From an uncultured Acetatifactor sp. (GTDB lineage: Bacteria > Bacillota > Clostridia > Lachnospirales > Lachnospiraceae): 63,766 nt of DNA. The DNA lies in assembly GCA_910586775.1 (NCBI GenBank), contig CAJUJN010000021.1:1-63766 (forward strand), read 5' to 3'. This document shows, piece by piece, positions 16,159 through 24,400 of this stretch; the first letter of the stretch is position 1; each line of letters begins with the position of its first letter. Below the pieces are notes generated by a model that was not told the DNA's origin, did not search any database, and was given only the letters and a program-made list of their open reading frames with translations. A program made the position numbers and the translations under genes.

Positions 16159-17099
16159 TACCAGATGCCCTCCTGTCCCATTTTTTTCGTGATATGGTTC
16201 GTCCCCATGACCAGTATCAGAGAGATGACGGAGATGAACAGATTAACGGCCGATGCAAAGGAATAGTTCTGGTTCAGCACACCTTCCCTGTACACATAGG
16301 TACTGATGATATCTGCTGTAGAGTAGGTCTGGGGCGAGTAAAGAAGAAGCACCTTCTCATAGCCCATGTTCAGGATGTTGCCCACCTTTAAAATCAGCAT
16401 AATGGTCACCACCGGCATGATACCGGGAAGGGTAATACTCCACATTCTGCGCAGGATACCGGCTCCGTCTACCATGGCTGCCTCATAGAGTTCCCGGTCA
16501 ATGCCTGTCATGGCAGCGATGAACACAATGCTTTCCCATCCTATGGTCTGCCAGACCTCGGATACCGTATAGATCGTGCGGAACCACTCAGGCTGCCCCA
16601 GAAAAGGAATCGGCTCCCCTCCAAAGGCCTTTACGATTATATTGAGCAGGCCGCCGTCCACCGAAGTAAGTGTCCTGATCATGCCGCAGACGATAACTGC
16701 GGACAGAAAGTGAGGAAGATAAGAAACGGTCTGTACTGTCTTTTTGAACCTTTTTCCCTTCAGCTCATTAATGAATAATGCCAGGACAATGGACAAAGGG
16801 AAGCTGAATATCAATGTATAGACACTGAGCAGCAGCGTGTTCCGTATCAGGCGGAAGCAGTACATGGAGCCGAAAAACTTGGTAAAATGCTTCAGTCCCA
16901 CCCATTCGGAAGTAAAGATTCCCTCCACCCCAAAGAACGGCTTGTAATCCTTAAAGGCGATGATAATGCCAAACATGGGCAGATAGCGGAATACGATGTA
17001 ATAAATCAACCCCGGAAGCATCAGAAGGTAAATAAAACGGTCCCGTTTCAAATAGTAAAGAAACGTTCTCTTCTTTTTCTCTTTCAATACAATACCCAT
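16158..17099 (-). CDS. Carbohydrate ABC transporter permease (LplB type)
   Basis: 313-residue partner permease with six predicted membrane segments. The EAA loop is ELYEAAMVDGAGILRRMWSI near residue 200, and the first segment RDRFIYLLMLPGLIYYIVF is typical of LplB. It is separated from the truncated binding-protein gene by 156 bases that hold a strong hairpin, and coupled to the next permease by TAATG. It probably imported sialic acid or a sialyl sugar, given its neighbours. Confidence 0.93.
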   Translation of the reverse strand: MGIVLKEKKKRTFLYYLKRDRFIYLLMLPGLIYYIVFRYLPMFGIIIAFKDYKPFFGVEGIFTSEWVGLKHFTKFFGSMYCFRLIRNTLLLSVYTLIFSFPLSIVLALFINELKGKRFKKTVQTVSYLPHFLSAVIVCGMIRTLTSVDGGLLNIIVKAFGGEPIPFLGQPEWFRTIYTVSEVWQTIGWESIVFIAAMTGIDRELYEAAMVDGAGILRRMWSITLPGIMPVVTIMLILKVGNILNMGYEKVLLLYSPQTYSTADIISTYVYREGVLNQNYSFASAVNLFISVISLILVMGTNHITKKMGQEGIW

Positions 17100-17163
17100 A
17101 CCTTTCCCGCTGCCAATCTTTTCCCTTAAGGGGAAAAACGGATGCGTTGTAGAATGAACTTAT

Positions 17164-17217
17164 ACTCACGAGCGATGAAATTTGTCACAATGTCCCCGGC
17201 ATCTTTCGCTCGTGAGT
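17164..17217 (-). other. Strong hairpin between binding-protein remnant and permease
   Basis: ACTCACGAGCGA (17164-17175) and TCGCTCGTGAGT (17206-17217) form a perfect 12-bp stem around a 30-base loop. There is no T run. Hairpins at this place in importer operons commonly protect the upstream message; that role is inferred. Confidence 0.6.
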
Positions 17218-17255
17218 CGGGACGCCGGGCAAGTTTCAATGATCGTCAGTATACA

Positions 17256-17753
17256 TTATGAAAGCTCCCACAAATCCCAGAGCGCCTTTGCTTCCGGTGC
17301 CTCCAGATATTCGTTCAACGGGATGATAATGCCGTCTTTGGCATATTTTCCCCAGTCATCTTCCCACCAGGCATCAATCTGGTCGCCGCCTGCCAGCAGG
17401 AGATTCAGTTTTTCCTTTTCTGCGGAGGCATCCGATGGAGGCATGATGATTTCCACCTTTACGCCTGTCTGCTCCAGAATGTAATCCTGCATCTCCTTGT
17501 AGGCAGCTTCATCGCTTCCCGCTTCTGCTCCTGAGACGGAGAATGCGCCTGAGTTGTTATAAATTACGATAGTAGGAACGTCTTCATTATCCGTACCTGC
17601 ATTTGCACTTCCGCTTTCCTGTCCATTCTGTGTGTTTTCACTCAGCCTGTTTTCGCCTGCCTGAGAAGACTCATCATTTCCGCCGCAGCCGCCCAGCAAT
17701 GCCATAGCCGTTACTGCTGCCAATATGGCCGCCAATCCCTGTCGTTTTTTCAT
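17256..17753 (-). pseudogene. Truncated extracellular sugar-binding lipoprotein
   Basis: The 165-residue frame starts with a clear lipoprotein signal (hydrophobic run, then LLGGC) and a Ser/Asn-rich linker. It continues into the start of a CUT1 solute-binding domain (VPTIVIYNNSG, VKVEIIMPP, AEKEKLNLLLAGGDQIDAWW) and then stops after KALWDLWELS. Family members run to about 500-570 residues; the intact relative in this window has 574. About two thirds of the sugar-binding domain is missing, so the importer should lack a working receptor. The cause is probably a deletion whose right end is near 17255. Confidence 0.82.
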
Positions 17754-17759
17754 ACTTAC

Positions 17760-18809
17760 TTAATCCTCCTTTCGATAACTTTTGAATACCAGCTCTCTGA
17801 CAGTCCCGCCCATATCCCGGACGGTCAGATCGGTATCCCTTTCATAGAAAACGTAAATTCTGTCTCCTCTGACAGCCAGATCCGCATATCCGCCTTCTTC
17901 ATCCACCTTTAAAATCTTCTTCCAGGTGACGCCGTCGTCATCACTCTCATATACTGTCAGGTTGATCCTTTTGACTGTGTCCGCACAGTTTATGAAGTAT
18001 AATTTTCCCTGATCCGCATCCATACATGCGAAGCATTTGGGATCGGGCAGGCTGTTCTCTTTCCAGGTTTTTTCCAGGCGGACAGGTGTTTCGGGCGCTA
18101 TGCCCAATATCCTGCAGGTTGCTTCTTCCCGGTGCCTGAAATTGAACAGAAGTTTGCCGCTGCTGATTTCCGCCACCGTGGTCTCGTTGGCACAGTGAAT
18201 ATTTTCCGTAAGGAAGCCTGCCTTCCAGCTTTTTCCGTGGTCTTCACTGTATATGCAGCCTGCCTTGGAAGGTGCATGGCGTTTGATTCTGCCGGTGGCT
18301 TCCTGATCCCAGTGAATCTCTCCGTCCGCCAGCCAGATGGGCACTACCAGTTTTCCTGTGCCGGTGGCAATTCCGTGCCCGGGACCGGAAGCGCTCACAT
18401 TCCATTTATATGGAAAGCTTCTGTATGTGCCGGTAATCTCAACCGGCTCGCTGAAACTGATTCCGTCATCGTCGCTGCAGCAATGCCATACCTGCTCATA
18501 ATCCCGGTGGAAAATCAGATGGATTCTGTCCCCGTCCACAATCAGTACCGGATTGTTCCAGGTTATCTTACGCTCTTCGGTTCCCCTGGTCAGCTTATGG
18601 GGATAAACAGGATTGCTGAAGGTCTCTCCGCCGTCCGTGCTGCGGCGGATGGTAACCCACATATCCGCCCAGTCATCCCTGTGGGCGTCTCTGGCCTCAT
18701 ATACCAGCAGAATCGTCCCTTTCCTGGTCACCACGATACCGGGGATTCTGTATTCGTGATAAATGCCCACACCCAGTTTTTCAATGATTTTCTCTTTTTC
18801 TATCTTCAA
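17760..18809 (-). CDS. Sialidase-family protein with Asp-boxes, no signal peptide
   Basis: 349-residue six-bladed beta-propeller of the sialidase / BNR-repeat superfamily. It has an N-terminal RIP motif (EYRIPGIVV near residue 20) and four Asp-box-like sequences: STDGGETFSNP, SDDDGISFSEP, SEDHGKSWKAG and SDDDGVTWKKI. Later conserved residues include NETTVAEISSGKLLFNFR. There is no export signal, so it would act inside the cell on imported sialosides or a sialic acid derivative. It overlaps the lyase gene by four bases. The exact substrate and the full GH33 catalytic set were not verified. Confidence 0.82.
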   Translation of the reverse strand: MKIEKEKIIEKLGVGIYHEYRIPGIVVTRKGTILLVYEARDAHRDDWADMWVTIRRSTDGGETFSNPVYPHKLTRGTEERKITWNNPVLIVDGDRIHLIFHRDYEQVWHCCSDDDGISFSEPVEITGTYRSFPYKWNVSASGPGHGIATGTGKLVVPIWLADGEIHWDQEATGRIKRHAPSKAGCIYSEDHGKSWKAGFLTENIHCANETTVAEISSGKLLFNFRHREEATCRILGIAPETPVRLEKTWKENSLPDPKCFACMDADQGKLYFINCADTVKRINLTVYESDDDGVTWKKILKVDEEGGYADLAVRGDRIYVFYERDTDLTVRDMGGTVRELVFKSYRKED

Positions 18810-19675
18810 TCTACATCACCTATCCCATCTAATATGCGTTTTTCTTCCTCTCTGAGCGGACGGAAGGGAGCCCTGCAGATGCCGCAGTCAATTCCTTTTT
18901 TTCCCAGAAGATACTTTTCCGCTGCAATGATATTCTTTACCCTGAGCATCTCGCTTATGAGGCTGCTCGCTTTGTGCTGAAGCTTTTCGGCTTCCTGGAA
19001 ACGTCCCTCGCGGTATGCGTTCCAGATCCTCTTAAACATCTTCAGCATGAAGTTGTAAGTGCTGCCGATCGCGCCGTCCACTCCTACGGAAAGCGCATAG
19101 AGCAGAGATTCGTCTTTGCCGAACATGATCTTGATATCGGGGAATTTCCTGCGTATCCGTCCCAGCTCGTACAGGTTCAGATCCGTGTATTTCAATCCCT
19201 CTATCCGGCTTTGGCCCATGATTTCTTCCATATTGTCCGCATTGATGGACACACCCGAATACTGTGGAATATTATAGATCACTACAGGCAGATCCGCTGC
19301 GTCCGAAATCACTCCATAATAGCCTGCGATCTCTTCTGTCTGGAAATTATAGTAAAAAGGCGGTACGCTGGAAACGGCAGATGCTCCCGCCTTCCGGGCT
19401 TCCTTTGCCAGGTGCGCTGCCTGGGCCGCTCCTATCTTGCCAACGTGGGCAATGACAGGCACTTTTCCGTTTGCTGCCTCCGCCACTGCGGCAACCACGC
19501 GGGTACGCTCCTCATCTGTCAGCAGGAAACATTCGCCTGTGCTTCCTGTCACATAGAACCCGTCTGCACCCTCCTCCAATAATAATTCTACAAGTCTCTT
19601 TAATTCCGCGTAATTTACGTCTCCGGCTTTGTCAAAAGGCGTAACGATTGCAGGAATGATACCATCCAGTTTCAT
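18806..19675 (-). CDS. nanA: N-acetylneuraminate lyase (DapA/NanA family)
   Basis: 289-residue class I aldolase that splits N-acetylneuraminate into N-acetylmannosamine and pyruvate in the cytoplasm. Signature elements are VTGSTGECFLLTDEER near residue 42, the catalytic Tyr in VVIYNIPQYSGV near residue 136 and the Schiff-base Lys in IEGLKYTDLNLYELG near residue 163. The position after the lysine and the sialidase-like neighbour support NanA over dihydrodipicolinate synthase. It lies 33 bases downstream of the broken LacI gene and overlaps the sialidase gene by four bases (ATGA). nanE and nanK, needed for the next steps, are not in the window. Confidence 0.93.
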   Translation of the reverse strand: MKLDGIIPAIVTPFDKAGDVNYAELKRLVELLLEEGADGFYVTGSTGECFLLTDEERTRVVAAVAEAANGKVPVIAHVGKIGAAQAAHLAKEARKAGASAVSSVPPFYYNFQTEEIAGYYGVISDAADLPVVIYNIPQYSGVSINADNMEEIMGQSRIEGLKYTDLNLYELGRIRRKFPDIKIMFGKDESLLYALSVGVDGAIGSTYNFMLKMFKRIWNAYREGRFQEAEKLQHKASSLISEMLRVKNIIAAEKYLLGKKGIDCGICRAPFRPLREEEKRILDGIGDVD

Positions 19676-19708
19676 AAATGTTCTCTTTCTCTCTTTCTTT
19701 TTTCGTTG

Positions 19709-20418
19709 TCAGTTTTTGTCAAGTCCTGTACTGCTTTTCCTTATCACCAGCCTGGGATTTATCACTTTGAAGTCGTTGAAATCGTCTTCTGACCCGGCTC
19801 CTCGGATCATTCCCATCAGCATCGTTATCGCCTCCCTTCCCATTTTGTTTCCCTCGGTAGATACGGATGAAAGCGGAACCGACAGCATATTGCACAGACT
19901 GCTGTCATTGTATCCTACGATCCGTACATCCTTTCCCGGGCGCAGCCCCTTCTCCTCCAGCATGGTATACAACACGGCCGCTGTGGTATCGTCAAAACAC
20001 AGCACGCCGTCAGGGTGTTCCTTATCTCCGAACAGACTTCTGATCCTGGATTTTAATTCGTAGTCATCATAGTTACCGAAGATTACTCTGTCCTTCTGTG
20101 TTCCGGCAGAACTGTCATAGATTGCTGTCTCAAACCCGTGGTAGCGTTCGATTGCGGTAGAATATTTCTTTTCGGAAATGTAGGACAGTCTCCGGCATCC
20201 CTGCTCGATCAGATGCTTTGTGGCTATATAAGCGCCATAATTATTGTTCATGCCGATGAAGGGGACGTCCAGGCCGTCTATGATCCGGTTACATACAACA
20301 AACGGAATTCCTCCTTTTTTTAACAGTGAAAATGTATTGTAGCTCAATTCCGAGTTGATAATGGGGATAATGATACAGCCGTCCGCCTGAACAAGACGGC
20401 GGATGTGGTTTACCCGGA
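19709..20418 (-). pseudogene. LacI-family repressor lacking its DNA-binding domain
   Basis: The minus-strand frame encodes the sugar-binding C-terminal ~235 residues of a LacI/GalR regulator: HIRRLVQADGCIIIPIINS, GIPFVVCNRIIDGLDVPFIG, PDGVLCFDDTTAAVLYTMLE, VRIVGYNDSSLCNMLSVPLS. Homology stops at 20418, where the sequence switches into a copy of the 3' end of the esterase gene at 20733-21470. The helix-turn-helix and hinge (~100 residues) are gone, and the operon promoter probably with them. The first ATG in the remaining frame is at 20347. It cannot act as a DNA-binding repressor. Confidence 0.85.
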
Positions 20419-20531
20419 GCGGGGCATGGCTATGAGGGAGCAGACAGCGCTGCGGCCAGGGAGCATTCGATTGCGTTTGTGAGGAAACATTGCGTGTGAT
20501 ATCGCCAGATATTCCATTCCTGGGTAAAATA
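20419..20531. repeat. 113-bp direct repeat, left copy
   Basis: Identical at 112 of 113 positions to 21390-21502, which is the 3' end and downstream flank of the esterase gene. It replaces the missing 5' end of the LacI gene. The next 200 bases (20532-20732) show no gene; a small GGGCT/AGCCC hairpin lies near 20626-20637. Confidence 0.95.
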
Positions 20532-20732
20532 AATTAAGTAGTTTTAACAAAAATTCAGGATATGCAGGTGGTAAAAGAGAAGGGAAAATGATATACTGAA
20601 AAGTACAGAGGGAGGATTTTGTGAAAGGGGCTAAAGCCCTTGGGGAGAATTGAAAAATAAAGAGTAAGTTGGTTAAGAAAGAGGAATTTATAAGATAGTA
20701 TCCGGTTTATCCGGTGCAGGAAGGAGCAGGAA

Positions 20733-21470
20733 ATGATTCGGGAGATGACTTTCAAAAAACAGAACGGAATGAAAATACAGGGACGGATGTATCTGCCGGA
20801 AGAGAGGAAGGAGAAAATGCCGTTGGTAATCTTCTGCCATGGCTTCGGCGGCAATTTCCGGGAACTGATGCATCATGGGGACGGCTTCGCCGAGGCCGGC
20901 ATCTGCTGTCTTTTCTTTGATTTCTGCGGAGGTGGCAGAGAGAGTCTGAGCGACGGTACCATGAAAGAAATGACGGTGGAATCCGAGTGCGGGGATCTGG
21001 AGACCGTCATTGCGGATATGAAGAAGCTGGATTATATTGATCCGGAGCGGATTTTTCTGCAGGGGGAGAGCATGGGAGGGCTGGTCTCCGCCCTGGTAGC
21101 GGCCCGGCATCCCCGGGATATCCGGGCGCTGGTTCTCTGGTATCCGGCATTTTCGATTCCGGAGGATGCCCAGAGACGGTATCTGGCCGGGGAACATGAG
21201 GTGTTCGGCATAGTTTTGGGGAAGGAATTTGATGAACAGGCCAGACTGATTGATGTGTATGGAAGAATTTCGGAGTATGGCAGGCCGGTGCTGCTGATTC
21301 ACGGAACGGAGGATCCGATTGTGCCGATAAGCTGTTCCGAGAGGGCAGTGACCGTTTGTCAGGATGCCAGACTGGTCAGTATGCCCGGGGCGGGGCATGG
21401 CTATGAGGGAGCAGACAGCGCTGCGGCCAGGGAGCATTCGATTGCGTTTGTGAGGAAACATTGCGTGTGA
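20733..21470 (+). CDS. Alpha/beta hydrolase (esterase)
   Basis: 245-residue cytoplasmic serine hydrolase. The oxyanion segment is VIFCHGFGGNFRE near residue 32, the nucleophile is Ser in LQGESMGGLVSALV near residue 113, the acid Asp is in LIHGTEDPIVPIS near residue 195 and the His is in GAGHGYEGAD near residue 225. The gene has a good AGGAGCAGG ribosome binding site. Its last 81 bases are duplicated to the left inside the LacI region. Substrate unknown; this family cleaves small acyl esters. Confidence 0.88.
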   Translation: MIREMTFKKQNGMKIQGRMYLPEERKEKMPLVIFCHGFGGNFRELMHHGDGFAEAGICCLFFDFCGGGRESLSDGTMKEMTVESECGDLETVIADMKKLDYIDPERIFLQGESMGGLVSALVAARHPRDIRALVLWYPAFSIPEDAQRRYLAGEHEVFGIVLGKEFDEQARLIDVYGRISEYGRPVLLIHGTEDPIVPISCSERAVTVCQDARLVSMPGAGHGYEGADSAAAREHSIAFVRKHCV

Positions 21471-21502
21471 TATCGCCGGATATTCCATTCCTGGGTAAAA
21501 TA
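21390..21502. repeat. 113-bp direct repeat, right copy
   Basis: Covers the last 81 bases of the esterase gene and 32 bases beyond. One mismatch to the left copy (A against G in ATCGCC[A/G]GAT). Confidence 0.95.
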
Positions 21503-21592
21503 CATAAATGACGGGAAGCAGTATGGGGAAAATATTGCTGGGGTATGGAGTGGGCAACAGGATTTGTCCGTAAAATAAAAAACGGTATGAAA

Positions 21593-21638
21593 GAGGGTTT
21601 TAAGGGAACGGAAACGGTTTCATTCCTTTGAAACCCTC
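21593..21638 (+). terminator. Long hairpin after the esterase gene
   Basis: GAGGGTTT at 21593 pairs with AAACCCTC ending at 21638; with G-U pairs the stem reaches about 18 bp around a short loop. Only a weak T-rich tail follows (GCATGCTTTT), so it is a possible terminator. Confidence 0.45.
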
Positions 21639-21754
21639 GCATGCTTTTAGGCACTTAACAATGAAAGCTTGCACAAAATGGCAAAAGTTTGTTCTAACTT
21701 ATCTAGATTAGGCTCTTGAAACCAGATACGGGATCAAATTACAGTTCGAAATAT

Positions 21755-21843
21755 AAACGGCAATAAATGATAATATATTTCAATAAAATATTTGACAAAC
21801 ATTAATTAAAACGGTAATATAAGTGTGACAAACGGCAATAAAA
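21755..21843 (+). promoter_or_regulatory. deoR-type gene promoter with repeated operator-like boxes
   Basis: TTGACA at 21792-21797, 17 bases, TAATAT at 21815-21820. The box AAACGGCAATAAA occurs at 21755-21767 and 21830-21842, and a variant (AAAACGGTAATAT) overlaps the -10 at 21808-21820. Three similar boxes around one promoter suggest autoregulation by the DeoR-type protein encoded next. Confidence 0.6.
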
Positions 21844-21864
21844 ACGAATCAGAAGGAGGCAATT

Positions 21865-22659
21865 ATGTTTATTGAGGAAAGACACAGAATGATTTTACAG
21901 CAACTGGAGAAAAACGGCAGTATTACCACCAACGATATTACCGGACAATACAATGTAAGTTACGAAACGGCAAAGCGTGACCTGCGCATCCTGGATGAGA
22001 AAGGGCTCTTAAAAAGGACCCATGGCGGAGCAATCCCCTTACATCAGGTCGCTTTCGGCAGACCCCCCGGAGAGACCATAAAGGATATGACATCCATCAA
22101 AGAAAATTATTATCAGATTGCGCTGAAAGCGGTGACAATGATTGCGGACAATGATGTCATTTACCTGTCCCCGGCCACCGTGTGCTACTTTATGGCACAA
22201 AACATGCCAAAGGATAAGAGGATCCGGGTTGTAACCAATTCTATTATCATAGCGGAGGAGCTGCGTCCCAGAGAAAACATTTCCGTCATTCTGTTAGGCG
22301 GTGAGATGGACCATAAGGGCAATTGCTATGACAGTATTGCGGTAGAAACGATTAAAAGACTGCGCTTTGACAAAAGCTTTATTACCTCCGCATTTATTTC
22401 TGCGGAATTCGGGCTGTCCATTCAGAAAACCATTGCAATCAGCTTTTACGAGGCAATTGTGGCAAGCTCCAAAAAGGTCATCGGGCTGTATCCAAAGGAA
22501 AAGATAGGATTTGATTCCGTGGTCAGCATCTGTCCGGCGGAGAAGCTGAATATCATGATCACGGACTGGGATGCGGCAGAGACGGATCTGGCGGCTTTTG
22601 AGGAAAAGGGGATTGATGTCATAATGGTAGAGAAGAATGAAGATGGGGAACAGGATTGA
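21865..22659 (+). CDS. DeoR/GlpR-family transcriptional regulator
   Basis: 264 residues. The N-terminal winged helix reads RHRMILQQLEKNGSITTNDI, YNVSYETAKRDLRILDEKGL and KRTHGGAIPL, the DeoR signature. The C-terminal DeoRC sensor domain, related to sugar-phosphate isomerases, contains VIYLSPATVCYFMAQNMP, RVVTNSIIIAEEL and VILLGGEMD. The target sugar phosphate is unknown. AGGAGG precedes the start. The neighbouring esterase and acyltransferase are not usual DeoR targets; autoregulation is the best-supported role. Confidence 0.93.
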   Translation: MFIEERHRMILQQLEKNGSITTNDITGQYNVSYETAKRDLRILDEKGLLKRTHGGAIPLHQVAFGRPPGETIKDMTSIKENYYQIALKAVTMIADNDVIYLSPATVCYFMAQNMPKDKRIRVVTNSIIIAEELRPRENISVILLGGEMDHKGNCYDSIAVETIKRLRFDKSFITSAFISAEFGLSIQKTIAISFYEAIVASSKKVIGLYPKEKIGFDSVVSICPAEKLNIMITDWDAAETDLAAFEEKGIDVIMVEKNEDGEQD

Positions 22660-22972
22660 TGGAAAGAGGGAACAATGATATAATTGAAAAACGAAAGGCC
22701 AGGAAACTTTTTTGGTAAGGAGGAGCAACATATGACATTGCCAGCGGAAAAGGCGCCAGGCCCAACAGGCAGGGGTCCGGGAATATTGGATCGTAGCGAG
22801 ATCATGCGATTGTCCCACGGAGGAGAATCTGGAGGGAATTCTGACGGATATCGGAGAGAAATGTCCGGAGATGAAAGCGTTTTTCCTGACATTAGATGCG
22901 CTTGGCGAGGAGGGAGATTTTTTGCAGGACTGGAGTTGTAAGGGAAGGAAATTTCTGGATTTGGAGTCGGAC
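22660..22972 (+). other. Intergenic stretch with a coding-like fragment
   Basis: An open frame without a supported start runs from about 22730 into the acyltransferase gene (AGVREYWIVARSCDCPTEEN, then GILTDIGEKCPEMKAFFLTL). GVREYWIV resembles Uma2-type endonucleases, but the rest does not. It may be a gene fragment fused ahead of the acyltransferase. Confidence 0.3.
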
Positions 22973-24283
22973 ATGGAACATAAGGATAATATGGCACGGC
23001 TTATAAAAAAGGCAGTATGCGGTGTTAGCGGAGCAAAGCGAATTGGGAGTGGAAAGAGTTGCGCAGGGGCGAATGCAGCGGGAACGGAAAGGCATATTGA
23101 CGTTTTGGACGGGGTCAGAGCGCTTGCAGTCGGGCTCGTGGTATGGTTTCATTTCTGGCAGCAGAGCTGGCTGACCCCGAACGCAGCTTTTCATGGCAGT
23201 CTCAGTGCTTACCTGGGCATTCAGGGGTTTGGGCTGGAGCGATTTGTGCGGTGCGGATATCAGTTTGTGGATTTGCTGATTCTGCTGAGCGCATTCTGTA
23301 ACTTTTATCCTTATGCAAGGTCAATCCTGTTACAGGAGCCCTGGCCGGATACGAAGCGTTTTTATCTGAAAAGGGCCGCCAGGATACTGCCCTCATACTA
23401 TCTGAGTCTGTTGGTGATGCTGGTTATTATGCTGGGAGAAGGGGTAAGCATAAATACCTTTTTCTGGAAGGATCTGGTTACACATATTTTCTGTATTTCG
23501 CCCTTGTTTCCGGATACTTATCTGAGAACAAATTTTAACGGTGTATTGTGGACGGTGCAGATAGAGGTACTCTATTATGTTCTCCTGCCATGGCTTGCAA
23601 AGCTGTTTCGGAGATGGCCTGCACTCACCTGTATCGGTTTGTGGAGCTGCGGCCTGCTGTCCTCGAATTACATTGCGTCTGAAAAAGCGGATATGATACG
23701 AGTGCTGGGAAATCAGGCGCTTACTTTTGCCGGATGTTATGCAAACGGAATGATACTCTGCATACTCTACATTACGATAAAGAGGCGGCAAAGGGAAAAC
23801 AGGTATACACATCTGGCATCAACGGCGGCAGCCTTTTTGTCCGTCTGGTATCTGCACAGGATGATGGGGCAGTTGGGAGGCGCAGAGGCACAGGTTGTGC
23901 AGCTTCAGCAGCGGTTTGAACTGTCGCTGGTTTTTTCTGTGTTTCTTCTGTCGCTTTTCTTTGCCGCAGGCTGGGTCAGGTTTCTTTTTGCAAACAGAAC
24001 TGTGAGGTTTATTGCTGCGGTTTCATACAATCTGTACATTTGGCATCAGCTTATAGCCGTGAAATGCAAAGTGTATCATGTGCCCTGGTGGGAGGGTGAC
24101 ACACCGCCCAATAAGCTTGGGGATACGGCATGGATGTGGAAATATCAGATATTAATTGTCGTGTTATCGGTTCTGGTTGCCTCCGTTCTGACTTACGGTT
24201 ATGAAAAGCCAGTGGCTGCCTTCCTGTTAAAGAGGAGCAGCAGGGAAAAAAGCAGGGAGAATAGCGGACAGAAGGATGCATAG
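22973..24283 (+). CDS. Acyltransferase 3 family membrane protein
   Basis: 436-residue polytopic membrane protein of the acyltransferase-3 family, which transfers acyl groups to sugars of the cell envelope. Family signs are RHIDVLDGVRALAVGLVVWFHF near residue 41 (conserved His), KRFYLKRAARILPSYYLSLL near residue 128 (R-x10-P-x-Y type) and FNGVLWTVQIEVLYYVLLPW. About ten hydrophobic segments follow. The start at 22973 has GGAG 6 bases upstream; another ATG at 22991 also has a fair site, and the frame is open further upstream. The basic, Ser-rich tail is cytoplasmic. Confidence 0.87.
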   Translation: MEHKDNMARLIKKAVCGVSGAKRIGSGKSCAGANAAGTERHIDVLDGVRALAVGLVVWFHFWQQSWLTPNAAFHGSLSAYLGIQGFGLERFVRCGYQFVDLLILLSAFCNFYPYARSILLQEPWPDTKRFYLKRAARILPSYYLSLLVMLVIMLGEGVSINTFFWKDLVTHIFCISPLFPDTYLRTNFNGVLWTVQIEVLYYVLLPWLAKLFRRWPALTCIGLWSCGLLSSNYIASEKADMIRVLGNQALTFAGCYANGMILCILYITIKRRQRENRYTHLASTAAAFLSVWYLHRMMGQLGGAEAQVVQLQQRFELSLVFSVFLLSLFFAAGWVRFLFANRTVRFIAAVSYNLYIWHQLIAVKCKVYHVPWWEGDTPPNKLGDTAWMWKYQILIVVLSVLVASVLTYGYEKPVAAFLLKRSSREKSRENSGQKDA

Positions 24284-24400
24284 GAATGTAGAGGAATATC
24301 CGCGGCCTGACAGATATACAGGAACGTTACGGCATGTCGATATCTGATGAATACACAGAAAATGTCATGGCATACCGGACTTGGCGGGTATACAGGAATG

